Origin: Pseudomonadota bacterium | Lineage (GTDB): Bacteria; Pseudomonadota; Alphaproteobacteria; Rhizobiales; Beijerinckiaceae | DNA length: 37,358 nucleotides | Direction: 5' to 3' | NCBI GenBank assembly: GCA_020161475.1 | Contig: JAIUNQ010000012.1 | Location: 1-37,358, forward strand | Shown here: piece after piece, positions 1 through 8,725 of the stretch | Numbering within the stretch: the stretch's first letter is position 1 | Layout: each line of letters opens with the position of its first letter | Made by a program: the position numbers and the translations under genes | The notes under the pieces: model-generated | Seen by the model: only the letters and a program-made list of their open reading frames with translations | The model's database searches: none | Told to the model about the DNA's origin: nothing

Positions 1-127
1 GTTGCTGGAGCCGATCGGCAACATCCCGCCTGCTGAGGCCGAGGAGCGCTATTACGCCACGCTGGACCAGCCAGCTATGGCCGCATAACTTAAACCAAAT
101 GGCCTCCGGCAAACCCGGGGCGGTTCA
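1..127 (+). mobile_element. IS3-family insertion sequence, right end only
   Basis: The first 88 bases encode a typical IS3 OrfB carboxy-terminus. They are followed by about 40 bp ending in GGGGCGGTTCA, which resembles the right terminal inverted repeat of IS3-family elements (terminal dinucleotide CA). The left part lies outside the window, so the target duplication cannot be checked. The element abuts the defence operon and has replaced the start of the next gene. The exact end at 127 is my estimate from the TCA terminus. Confidence 0.75.
2..88 (+). CDS. IS3-family transposase OrfB, C-terminal fragment
   Basis: Only the last 28 codons are present, ending at TAA 86-88. The residues LLEPIGNIPPAEAEERYY match the familiar tail of IS3-family DDE transposases (OrfB, rve integrase core), which catalyse cut-and-copy transposition of their own element. 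The catalytic residues are outside the window, so activity cannot be judged. The reading frame stops 39 bp before the inferred IS end, which is normal for this family. Confidence 0.8.
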   Translation: MLEPIGNIPPAEAEERYYATLDQPAMAA

Positions 128-1304
128 AATCGCTTCTGAGCCGATGCTCATTGAAACCGAGAATGATGCTGACGAGCTCTGCAAGCTGCTCTGGAATAAG
201 GGGCGTCGAAGTGACGTCATCGTGTTTTCGCTGCCCGAGGGTTCGAATGACTGGTCTGAGACCATCATCCCGGCTCGTGAGGTAGCGCGCCGTCTCGCGG
301 GCGCCGCACATGTGGCAATCGTGTCTCAAGCGGCGAGTTATCGTTTGACGGATCAGGTTGGCAAGGCATTGTCGGTCTATCGACAGGCGGTACGGACCTA
401 TCGACCGGGTTTCGATCCTTCAGTCGATGAGGCCGTAGCTCATCCCTTGGGGCTTCCCAGCAGAATTGCGAATTGGGCGGGAGGCCCGCAAGCCTATCGG
501 TCCTTCCTCGTCAACCAGACACTGAGCCGAACCGTCAGTGGCCGAGATAGCCAGCGACAACTGCCGCCGTTCCTCGAGGTAAAGAGGGTGGCGGGCGAGC
601 TTCGTCGCCAGACCGCGCGTATTGAAGGCGAGTCAGACCGCGACTTGCTTGCACTTGCTGAACAGGAAATTCGTGACCTGACCGCAGCGCTTGAGCAGCT
701 CAAGGAAGAGCAAGACGGCTACATAGCTCTCGCCGACCAAGAGCGCGAGGAAGCCGAGCAACAGGCTGAACAGCAACGGCAAAGCAATGTGTTTTTGCGA
801 CACAGGATCGCATTGCTCGAAAACCGTCTGGCCCAATCCTCGCAGCCTCAGGTCGACCTGCCGGACAACCTTGACGACTTTGAGGGCTGGTGTCGGGAAC
901 ATCTGTCTGGTTCCGTTGAATTGCACAGCCGGGCATTTCAGGGGATCAAGAAATCCCAGTTCGAAGATGTCCAACTTATCTATCGATCACTGCTGTTACT
1001 GCGGGATTTTTACGTTCCGATGCGCCGCAACGGTGGGGATGAGGCCAAGGCTGCCTACGATGCCGAATGCGCGCGCCTGGGGCTGGATGAGCAACCGTCC
1101 TTTGCTGGGGCAGGCTGGGGAGAGCACGGCGATACCTACCTCGTCCGGTGGGGGAAAAGCCGCCTTCTGCTCGACCGTCACTTGAAGAAAGGGAACAGCA
1201 GAGAAGAGCGCTTCTGTTTCAGGCTCTATTTCACCTGGATGGATGAGGATCAGCATGTGCTCGTCGGCTGGCTGCCATCGCACCTTGATACTCGCGCGAC
1301 CTGA
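99..1304 (+). pseudogene. Coiled-coil protein of a defence operon, 5'-truncated by the IS
   Basis: The open frame is 401 codons, but the only early ATG (99) lies inside the IS terminal repeat and has no visible Shine-Dalgarno site. The first ten residues (MASGKPGAVQ) are therefore IS sequence fused to a gene that has lost its true start; native sequence begins near 128. Residues about 195-250 are rich in E, Q and R with leucine spacing, consistent with a coiled coil. The last 100 residues form a compact domain with the sequence DRHLKKG and end in VGWLPSHLDTR, a tail I have seen in uncharacterised proteins but cannot name. It lies 15 bp upstream of the next frame and reads as the first surviving gene of the operon. 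The function is unknown. It may still be translated as an IS-gene fusion. Confidence 0.6.
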
Positions 1305-1319
1305 TTAAGAGAGAACCCG

Positions 1320-1439
1320 ATGCACGACCAAAAATATAACAATGAGCTGATCCAGGTCGCCAATCTTCTGGGGGCGATTAACGAGGCGTCAGTGCGCGAG
1401 AAGATGCTCAAGCTTTGCGACAACGGGATCGTGGCATGA
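1320..1439 (+). CDS. 39-aa miniature of the DUF1156 methylase N-terminus
   Basis: This short frame runs from ATG 1320 to TGA 1437-1439. Its residues LIQVANLLGAINEASVREK align with LIEVAIPLEAINEASAREK at the start of the DUF1156 methylase encoded 1 kb downstream, and the nucleotide match is also visible (for example AGGTCGCCA and GCGCGAGAAG in both). It ends by overlapping the ASCH gene in an ATGA arrangement, which suggests translational coupling. It is either a decayed partial duplication or a small protein that copies a methylase contact surface. No catalytic part is present. That it is expressed is inference. Confidence 0.5.
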   Translation: MHDQKYNNELIQVANLLGAINEASVREKMLKLCDNGIVA

Positions 1440-2380
1440 GAATCACCAAGGCATTGATCGTTGCTGATCCCTGGATCGAGTATTTGCTCAACGGCACGAA
1501 AGACTGGGAAATGCGTTCGTCCGGCGCATCCCACCGTGGCTGGTTCGGGCTCATCCGCAAGGGTAGCGGTGCCGTGCATGGTGTGGCTCGACTGGTTGAT
1601 GTCGGTGCGCCGCTGACGCCGGAGCAGATGATCGCGAGCTTTGCGCACCATCGTATTCCGGAGTCCATGATCCGGTCGGGCGAGGTGGCGAAGTGGAACA
1701 CACCCTGGAAGCTGGCTGATGTGCAGCGTCTGGCGCGTCCTGTGCCCTACCGGCACAAGAGCGGCGCGGTGACCTGGGTAGAGCTCGACGAGGCGGCCAT
1801 CGCCGGCCTCGCGAAGCAGCTCCCTGGAACCGGCCAGCCCGCATATTTGCCGCACACATCCTCGCCCGCCCGCAATGATACGAGCGATGAGATCAAAGTC
1901 GATATGCGGCAGCGCGGGAGCAAGCTCTACATCGATGTCGAGTGGGATGACGGCGAGCCTGAACCTGCTCCCAAAATCAAAGCGGTGGCCACCGCGCCTA
2001 TGCCCCAGGCCGCCGCGAGGCCATCAACGCCTGCCGCAGCTGCATCGCCCACAAGGGTGTCGCCCAGCGGCCGAACCATTGGTGAGGTTGTGCTCACCGA
2101 GGGAAACATCGTCAACAACCATATCTACCTGCGGTCATTCTTCGACCGGTTCCCGGCAGATGCTGTCGGCGGTTCGAACAAGGCGGCTCTGGCCCGCCGT
2201 GAACTGACGGTGGATTGGGGTGGCGGCGAGCCCGTCCAGACGGACCTTGATGGGTCGAAGAAATTCTTCCGTGCCCGCGGTTGGATCGGGACCTTCTTCA
2301 AGCAGAACCGAGCCAAGGCCGGAGACCGTGTCATCATCGATGAGACTGGTCCCTACCGCTATCGTGTGCGCCTTGGGTAA
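1436..2380 (+). CDS. ASCH (PUA-like) domain protein of the DUF1156/DUF499 locus
   Basis: A 314-aa product if ATG 1436 is used; a TTG at 1415 would add seven residues, but the 4-bp ATGA overlap with the preceding frame favours 1436. Residues 1-120 look like an ASCH fold: KALIVADPWIEYLLNGTKDW, then E-M-R-S and RGWFGLI. ASCH and EVE domains are beta-barrels known to bind RNA or modified bases. A proline/alanine-rich linker follows (about 185-215), then a separate C-terminal domain (about 220-314; EGNIVNNHIYLRSFF, then KKFFRARGWIGTFF) that resembles a B3-like DNA-binding pseudobarrel. Lying directly before a DNA methylase, it could read DNA modification or target sites. That role is inference; the ASCH call is from motif resemblance. 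Confidence 0.6.
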   Translation: MRITKALIVADPWIEYLLNGTKDWEMRSSGASHRGWFGLIRKGSGAVHGVARLVDVGAPLTPEQMIASFAHHRIPESMIRSGEVAKWNTPWKLADVQRLARPVPYRHKSGAVTWVELDEAAIAGLAKQLPGTGQPAYLPHTSSPARNDTSDEIKVDMRQRGSKLYIDVEWDDGEPEPAPKIKAVATAPMPQAAARPSTPAAAASPTRVSPSGRTIGEVVLTEGNIVNNHIYLRSFFDRFPADAVGGSNKAALARRELTVDWGGGEPVQTDLDGSKKFFRARGWIGTFFKQNRAKAGDRVIIDETGPYRYRVRLG

Positions 2381-2424
2381 CCCGACATGTTGAATTTGAA
2401 ATACCGATTGATTGGAGACTTCGA

Positions 2425-5223
2425 TTGACCACTCCCTACAAAAAGAAGCTGATCGAGGTCGCCATTCCGCTGGAAGCTATCAACGAGGCTTCTGCGCGCG
2501 AGAAGTCGATACGTCATGGCCATCCGTCCACGCTGCACCTGTGGTGGGCGCGGCGGCCGCTGGCTGCCTGCCGGGCGGTCCTTTTCGCCCAGCTGGTGGA
2601 TGACCCATCGAGCCACCCCGACAAGTTCCCCACGCATGAGGAGCAGGAGGACGAGCGCAAGCGACTGTTCGCGATCATCGAGCGGTTGGTGAAGTGGGAA
2701 AACTCCACCAACGAAGAAGTTCTGGAGGAGGCCCGGGCGGAAATCCGCAAGAGCTGCGGTGGCGAGCTGCCGCCGGTCTATGATCCGTTCTCGGGCGGTG
2801 GGTCCATCCCGCTCGAAGCGCAGCGCCTTGGCTTGCCGGCCTATGGGTCTGACTTGAACCCCGTGGCAGTGATGATCGGCAAGGCGATGATTGAGATCCC
2901 GCCCAAGTTCAAGGACATGCCGCCGATCCATCCTGGTGCGAGGGACCGGCAGTTCTATCGCAATGCTGAAGGGCTGGCGGAAGACGTCAAATTCTATGGT
3001 GAGTGGATGCGCGCGAAAGCGTGTGAGCGCATTGGGCACCATTACCCGAAGGTAGATCTGCCGACGGAGTATGGCGGCGGCAGGGCGACTGTAATCGCTT
3101 GGATCTGGGCCCGGACCGTGCCTAGCCCGGACCCCGCATTCTCAGACGTGCAGGTGCCTATTGCGTCAAGTTTTCTGCTAAGTTCGAAGCTTGGGAAAGA
3201 GGCTTGGGTCGAGCCCATTGTGGACCGGCATGCGAAGACGATCGCCTACCGCATCCGGCAAGGCGGGACCAAAGCTGAACTCGCGGCGGCGAAGGAAGGA
3301 ACGAAGGCTGGTCGTGGTGCCAACTTTCGCTGTGTACTATCTGAGACCGCTATCACCCCCAAGCACATCACCGCAGCTGGGAAGACGGGCAAGTTAGGAC
3401 AGACCCTAATTGCCATCGTGGCTGAAGGAAAAGGCGGCCGCGCTTATGTCGCACCCACATTTGACCATGAGGCGGCAGCATTTTCCGCTACGCCGAGTTG
3501 GAAGCCGGAGCAAAGACAACCAGACAATCCTCGTTGGTTCTCCCCGCCAGCTTACGGAATGGAAACTTTTGGCGACCTGTTCACTCAACGACAATTGCTG
3601 ACGTTGAACACCTTCAGCGATTTAATCACTGAAGTACGGAACCAAATCGAACGCGATGCGGTTGCCAGAGGCATCTCTGATGTTGACACAAGACTGCGTG
3701 ACAAGGGGATTGGGGCTAAAGCCTATGCTGACGCGGTCAGCATCTACCTTGCATTTGCGATCACCAAAATGGCTGATCGCGGGAGCAGTATCTGCACATG
3801 GGACTCTAGCCGCTCGAGCTTGCGAAACACCTTTGGTCGTCAAGCGATTCCAATGACTTGGGACTTTGCTGAGGGCAATGCCTTCTCGGGGTCTACAGGG
3901 AGTTGGGAGCCCTGCGTCGAATGGACATGGAAAGCTCTTGAGAACCTGATGCCACGCAATGTAGGCGTTGAGATCAACCACGATGCTCAAACGGTCGCTT
4001 ATCCGAAGGGGGTGGTGATTTCGACGGACCCGCCCTACTACGATAACATTGGCTACGCAGATCTTTCCGATTTCTTCTTTTGTTGGCTAAAGCCCGTAAT
4101 TCGGCCAGTTTTTCCCGATCTTTTCGGAGTGTTGGCTACGCCGAAGTCTGAGGAATTGGTTGCGACGCCTTACAGGCACGGCGGAACTGACGCAGCTGAA
4201 GCATTTTTCTTGGACGGCATGCGTAAAGCAATTGCAAATATGGCTGCCCAAGTGTCGGAACAATTTCCCACCAGCATTTACTATGCTTTCAAGCAAAGCG
4301 AAGTGGCGCAAGAAGGGATTAGTTCGACAGGTTGGGCTACCTTTTTGCAGGCCGTGGTCGAAGCTGGCTACGCGGTGGTCGGCACGTGGCCCCTGAGAAC
4401 CGAGATGGCCAACCGCATGATTGCCTCGGGCACAAACGCCCTTGCCAATTCGGTAGTGCTTGTCTGCCGCAAGAAGGAGCTTTCTGCCGAGGTTATTACT
4501 AGAGCTGAGTTCATCCGCGCTCTCAAGCGGGAACTACCGCCTGCAATTGCGGACCTTCAGGCCGCAAACATCGCACCGGCCGACATGCCCCAATCCGCGA
4601 TTGGCCCAGGAATGGGTGTCTTCTCGCGCTACAAAGCAGTGTTGGAATCGGACGACAGCCCGATGGCCGTGAAAACTGCTCTTCAGCTCATCAATCGGGA
4701 GTTGGACGAGTATCTTGGCGGCATTCAGGGCGAGTTCGATGCCGACACGCGGTTTGCCATCACGTGGTTTGAGCAGCATGGAAACGGGAAAGGCGAATAT
4801 GGCGCCGCAGACAATCTTGCCCGCGCGCGAGGCATTTCCGTCGAAAGCGTCAGGCATGCCGGGATCGTTGAAAGCGCTGCCGGCAAGGTTCGTATCCTCG
4901 CGCGGGATGAGCTCGACGAGGATTGGGATCCGGAAGAGGACCGACACCTGACAGTGTGGGAGTGCCTTCAGCATCTTGTCCGATTGCATGAGAAAGATGG
5001 CATCTCGCACGACACCGCCGTGCTGCTCAAAAAGCTCAACACCCAGGCCGAGGCGATCAAGGATCTCGCCTATTGCCTCTACGACATCTGCGCCAACAAA
5101 CGGAAGGATGCCAAGGAAGCGACGGCCTACAACGGCCTCATCGCCGACTGGACCGAGCTGACGCGGCAGGCAGCCGCTGTCCACGACACGCGCCGTGACG
5201 GCCAGATGCGCTTCGACGTCTAA
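2425..5223 (+). CDS. DUF1156 adenine-type DNA methylase, anti-phage associated
   Basis: A 932-aa protein beginning at TTG 2425, chosen because GGAG sits about 9 bp upstream and there is no ATG in place. The DUF1156 N-terminus (KLIEVAIPLEAINEASAREK, HLWWARRP) is followed by an SAM-binding motif I near residue 118 (DPFSGGGSIPLEA) and the catalytic DPPY at 535-538. The order, motif I before DPPY, and the DPPY itself indicate transfer of a methyl group to an exocyclic amino group, most likely adenine N6. The zinc-ribbon cysteine pairs I expect in many DUF1156 relatives are not evident near residues 220-320. It lies 11 bp before the DUF499 gene, so the two are surely co-transcribed. The middle of the gene (about 3130-4560) looks AT-richer than its ends. 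Domain call is secure; target and defence role are inferred from the partnership with DUF499. Confidence 0.85.
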   Translation: MTTPYKKKLIEVAIPLEAINEASAREKSIRHGHPSTLHLWWARRPLAACRAVLFAQLVDDPSSHPDKFPTHEEQEDERKRLFAIIERLVKWENSTNEEVLEEARAEIRKSCGGELPPVYDPFSGGGSIPLEAQRLGLPAYGSDLNPVAVMIGKAMIEIPPKFKDMPPIHPGARDRQFYRNAEGLAEDVKFYGEWMRAKACERIGHHYPKVDLPTEYGGGRATVIAWIWARTVPSPDPAFSDVQVPIASSFLLSSKLGKEAWVEPIVDRHAKTIAYRIRQGGTKAELAAAKEGTKAGRGANFRCVLSETAITPKHITAAGKTGKLGQTLIAIVAEGKGGRAYVAPTFDHEAAAFSATPSWKPEQRQPDNPRWFSPPAYGMETFGDLFTQRQLLTLNTFSDLITEVRNQIERDAVARGISDVDTRLRDKGIGAKAYADAVSIYLAFAITKMADRGSSICTWDSSRSSLRNTFGRQAIPMTWDFAEGNAFSGSTGSWEPCVEWTWKALENLMPRNVGVEINHDAQTVAYPKGVVISTDPPYYDNIGYADLSDFFFCWLKPVIRPVFPDLFGVLATPKSEELVATPYRHGGTDAAEAFFLDGMRKAIANMAAQVSEQFPTSIYYAFKQSEVAQEGISSTGWATFLQAVVEAGYAVVGTWPLRTEMANRMIASGTNALANSVVLVCRKKELSAEVITRAEFIRALKRELPPAIADLQAANIAPADMPQSAIGPGMGVFSRYKAVLESDDSPMAVKTALQLINRELDEYLGGIQGEFDADTRFAITWFEQHGNGKGEYGAADNLARARGISVESVRHAGIVESAAGKVRILARDELDEDWDPEEDRHLTVWECLQHLVRLHEKDGISHDTAVLLKKLNTQAEAIKDLAYCLYDICANKRKDAKEATAYNGLIADWTELTRQAAAVHDTRRDGQMRFDV

Positions 5224-5234
5224 AGGGAACGACA

Positions 5235-8200
5235 ATGGCTAAAAGCACTCGCCAGTATGTGTTCGAAGGCATGGAACTGCTGCCTTCCGCGTTGATCCCG
5301 TTCGTGGAAAAGCGCCTCGAAAACTCGATCAAAGGCCATTGGCAGCTTGAGGTAGTCCAGCGCGTCCAAGGGCTGCGCCCGAACTCGACGGGCGACGTGG
5401 GCTGGGACCAGCAAGGTCTTCTCAAGACCATGATGGCGTTCTGGAAAGACGCCTTCGCCACGGTCCTCGGCCACCCGGAACGGTCCTACGTGTCGGAACT
5501 GCTCGATGTCCGAAACAAGCTCTCGCACAACGAGACCTTCACCTACGACGATGCCGACCGCGCACTCGACTCCATGCGTCGCCTCATGGAATCGATCAGC
5601 GCCGGCGACGCCGCCGAGCAGCTAAGCCGGATGCGCGATACGATCCTGCGCACCAAGTTCACCGAGCTTCAGCGCAACGAGGAAAGGCGTAAGACCCAGC
5701 GGCTCGAGATTTCGGTCGAGACGGTTGCGGGCCTCAAGCCATGGCGTGAAGTCGTCGAGCCTCACCAGGATGTGGCGACAGGCGAGTTCCAGCAGGCGGA
5801 GTTCGCGGCAGATCTCGCCAAGGTCCATTCGGGCAGCGCTCCCGCAGAATATCGCGACCCGAAGCAGTTCTTCAGCCGCACGTACCTGACGGAGGGCCTG
5901 AGCACTCTGCTGGTCGGCGCAGCCAAGCGCCTGTCCGGAACTGGCGGCGACCCGGTGGTGGAACTGCAAACCAACTTCGGTGGCGGCAAGACCCACTCGA
6001 TGCTGGCGCTCTACCACATGGCAGGCACGACACCGGTGCAGGACCTGTCGGGCCTAGATCAGCTGCTTGAGACAAACGGCCTGACGGTGCCAAGTGGCAT
6101 CAACCGGGCTGTCTTGGTCGGCACGTCCCGCGGGCCGCAGGACGTGCTCAATGCTGATGGCGGCCGGAAGATCAGGACCACCTGGGGCGATCTTGCCTGG
6201 CAGCTGGGCGGTGCCGACGCGTTCGACATGGTTGCGGAGAATGACGCGACCGGGATCGCACCTGGCTCGAACCTCCTCGAGGCGATCTTCAAGAAGTGCG
6301 CCCCATGCCTCATTCTGATCGACGAATGGGTCGCTTATTTGCGCCAGATTTACAAGGTCGAGGGACTGCCATCGGGGTCCTTCGATGCCAATCTGTCGTT
6401 TGTGCAGGCGCTGACCGAAGCAGTTAAAGCCAGCCCGGGCACGCTGCTGGTAGCGTCCTTGCCGGCGTCGCAGATCGAGGTCGGCGGCGAAGGCGGTCAA
6501 GAAGCCTTGGCCCGCCTCAAGCAGACGTTCAGCCGCGTTGAATCTTCGTGGCGTCCGGCCAGCCAGGAAGAGAGCTACGAGATCGTCCGTCGGCGCCTGT
6601 TCAAGGAAATTCCCGGCGACCGGTTCCACCACCGCGACAATACGTTGAAGCAGTTTGCGAAGCTCTACCGCGAAAACGCCAATGATTTTCCGCAAGGCTG
6701 CGCCGATGAAGATTATCGGCGCAAGCTGGAAAAGGCTTACCCGATCCATCCCGAACTGTTCGACCAGCTCTACACCTCTTGGGGATCGCTCGAGAAGTTC
6801 CAGCGAACGCGCGGCGTTCTGCGGCTGATGGCGCAGGCCATCCACGAGTTGTGGATGAGCGGCGATCCCTCGGTCATGATCATGCCGGGCAGCGTCGCCA
6901 TCAATTCGCCGCGCGTGGAGCCTGAGCTGCTGCATTATCTCGATGTCAGCTGGCAGTCGATCATCGCCGGTGACGTCGATGGCACGGCGTCGACCCCTTA
7001 CAAGATCGACCAATCGGCGCCCAACCTCAACCGATACTCGGCAACGCGCCGTGTCGCGCGCGCCATCTTCATGGGCACGGCGCCGACCCACCAGCAACAG
7101 AACACGGGCCTCGACGACAAGCAGATCAACCTGGGCGTCGTACAGCCGGGCGAGCGGCCAGCAATTTTTGGCGACGCCCTCCGGCGTCTGACCAACCAGG
7201 CCAAGTTCATGCACTCGGACCTTGGGCGCTACTGGTATTCGATGGCTGCCAGCCTCAACCGCATCGCGACGGACCGAGCCGCTCAGATCGAAGGTGCGCT
7301 CGTCGATGTCACCATTGATGCCGAGCTGACCAAGTACGTCAACGCGCTGCCGGATCGAGGACATTTCGACGCCGTGCAGGTTGCGCCTTCAGGTTCGGCC
7401 GAGGTGCCGGATGAGGCTGGCGGCGTACGGGCGGTGGTGCTGGGTGTCGCGCATCCGCACAATGGTCGGGAGGGGTCGGAAGCCTTGGTCGAAGCCAAGG
7501 AAATTCTCATGCAGCGCGGCAGCACGCCGCGCGTGTACCGGAATATGCTGGTATTCATTGCAGCCGATGCAAAGCAGCTCGACAATCTTAAGGATGCTGT
7601 TCGTGCATCTCTCGCCTGGAGTGAAATCGTCCGCGATACGGACCGTCTGAACCTCACTCAGAGCGACAGCGCTCTGGCCAAGGCAAAGCTCGCCGAAGCC
7701 AACGAAACCGTGAAGACGCGGCTCAAGGAAGCGTGGTGCTACCTTCACTATCCTGCGCAGGAAAGTGCGCAGGCAGATGTTGAATGGGTCTCCGGCAAGA
7801 TCCCGGCCCAAGACGGCTTGCTCGCCCGCGCCAGCAAGAAGCTGATCGGCGAGGAAGGGCTGTTGACCGAGCTTGGCCCGACGCGGCTTGATCGGGATTT
7901 GCAGAAATACATCTGGAACGACCGGCCCCACCTGCAGCTCAGGGATTTGCGCGAGTACCTCAACCGCTACATTTACCTGCCGCGCCTCAAAAATCAGGAC
8001 GTGCTGATCAGGTCCGTGCAGTCGGCGGTGAGCGGAATGCTGCCGGGGCCTTTTGCCTATGCGGAACGTTGGGAAGAATCGACGGACAGGTATCTCGGTC
8101 TGGCGATTGATCATGCCAGCAGCGCGATGATCGTCATCGACGGCGATAGCGTGATCATCAGACCAGAAGTTGCGGAGGCGCATCGACCGGTACCTTCACA

Positions 8201-8528
8201 GCCCACCGAACCTGGCCCGGGAACGCCACCCATTGGCGACCCCGCCGAACCGGGTGAGCAGACGCCAGGTCAGGGGCCGATACCGCCCGTCGAACGCAAT
8301 CCGACACGGTTCAGCGGAACGGTCATGATCTCACCCGATCGCCCAGCCCGTGACATGCATCAGATTGTCGAGGCGATAGTCGAGCAATTGACGACGCTCC
8401 AAGGCAGCAAGGTGACTCTGCGGCTCGAAATTGAAGCAGAAGTGCCCAACGGCCTTGATCGCGCCAAAGTTCGCACGCTTATTGAGAATGCCAACACCCT
8501 TGGCTTTGCAGAAAAATCCGTAGAGTAG
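5235..8528 (+). CDS. DUF499 ATPase with N-terminal Swt1-like HEPN domain
   Basis: A 1097-aa protein with ATG 5235 preceded by AAGGGA. Residues 1-120 form a Swt1-like HEPN domain, with the motif R93-N-K-L-S-H98 matching the R-x4-6-H signature of HEPN ribonucleases. The DUF499 P-loop ATPase follows, with Walker A NFGGGKTHS (247-255) and Walker B LILIDEW (D363, E364). Near residues 985-1030 is a proline/glycine-rich linker, then a small C-terminal alpha/beta domain. DUF499 ATPases are found next to DUF1156 methylases in anti-phage gene clusters. A plausible division of labour is ATP-driven sensing or translocation on DNA with an RNA-cleaving HEPN output, but this is inference. The related loci I know also carry helicase or DUF3780 genes; none is seen here. 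Confidence 0.85.
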   Translation: MAKSTRQYVFEGMELLPSALIPFVEKRLENSIKGHWQLEVVQRVQGLRPNSTGDVGWDQQGLLKTMMAFWKDAFATVLGHPERSYVSELLDVRNKLSHNETFTYDDADRALDSMRRLMESISAGDAAEQLSRMRDTILRTKFTELQRNEERRKTQRLEISVETVAGLKPWREVVEPHQDVATGEFQQAEFAADLAKVHSGSAPAEYRDPKQFFSRTYLTEGLSTLLVGAAKRLSGTGGDPVVELQTNFGGGKTHSMLALYHMAGTTPVQDLSGLDQLLETNGLTVPSGINRAVLVGTSRGPQDVLNADGGRKIRTTWGDLAWQLGGADAFDMVAENDATGIAPGSNLLEAIFKKCAPCLILIDEWVAYLRQIYKVEGLPSGSFDANLSFVQALTEAVKASPGTLLVASLPASQIEVGGEGGQEALARLKQTFSRVESSWRPASQEESYEIVRRRLFKEIPGDRFHHRDNTLKQFAKLYRENANDFPQGCADEDYRRKLEKAYPIHPELFDQLYTSWGSLEKFQRTRGVLRLMAQAIHELWMSGDPSVMIMPGSVAINSPRVEPELLHYLDVSWQSIIAGDVDGTASTPYKIDQSAPNLNRYSATRRVARAIFMGTAPTHQQQNTGLDDKQINLGVVQPGERPAIFGDALRRLTNQAKFMHSDLGRYWYSMAASLNRIATDRAAQIEGALVDVTIDAELTKYVNALPDRGHFDAVQVAPSGSAEVPDEAGGVRAVVLGVAHPHNGREGSEALVEAKEILMQRGSTPRVYRNMLVFIAADAKQLDNLKDAVRASLAWSEIVRDTDRLNLTQSDSALAKAKLAEANETVKTRLKEAWCYLHYPAQESAQADVEWVSGKIPAQDGLLARASKKLIGEEGLLTELGPTRLDRDLQKYIWNDRPHLQLRDLREYLNRYIYLPRLKNQDVLIRSVQSAVSGMLPGPFAYAERWEESTDRYLGLAIDHASSAMIVIDGDSVIIRPEVAEAHRPVPSQPTEPGPGTPPIGDPAEPGEQTPGQGPIPPVERNPTRFSGTVMISPDRPARDMHQIVEAIVEQLTTLQGSKVTLRLEIEAEVPNGLDRAKVRTLIENANTLGFAEKSVE

Positions 8529-8550
8529 AACCAGCTCGTAGTTCTAATAG

Positions 8551-8595
8551 GGCGATCCACCTATTTCTCCAGTTTGGAGCAATGCGTGGATCGCC
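8551..8595. terminator. Nested inverted repeat after the DUF499 gene
   Basis: A perfect 10-bp inverted repeat (GGCGATCCAC 8551-8560, GTGGATCGCC 8586-8595) encloses a second hairpin, CTCCA-GTT-TGGAG (8567-8579). It begins 22 bp after the DUF499 stop. No T-tract follows, so it is not a classical intrinsic terminator; it could stabilise the 3' end or bind a protein. Confidence 0.4.
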
Positions 8596-8688
8596 TGCCA
8601 AATTGTAAAATTCACGCTCAAGCTCGCTTTTCTCTAAGTTACATTGCGGTGACGCCATTTTTTCGTTGCCCACGCATCAGGAACTTTG

Positions 8689-8707
8689 CTCAATTGGCAA
8701 AATTGAG
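8689..8707. promoter_or_regulatory. Inverted repeat upstream of the LysR gene
   Basis: CTCAATT (8689-8695) and AATTGAG (8701-8707) form a perfect dyad with a 5-bp spacer, 18 bp before the LysR start. LysR regulators usually bind such short dyads near their own promoters, so this is a candidate autoregulatory site. A GGGGGCGGG run just before the ATG may act as a ribosome site. Confidence 0.35.
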
Positions 8708-8725
8708 TGAGTTGGGGGCGGGCGC

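Noticed and set aside
6054..7364. 436-codon open frame on the - strand inside the DUF499 gene
   Set aside because: It is antisense to a gene with clear motifs, has no recognisable family, and exists because GC-rich codons leave the opposite strand open.
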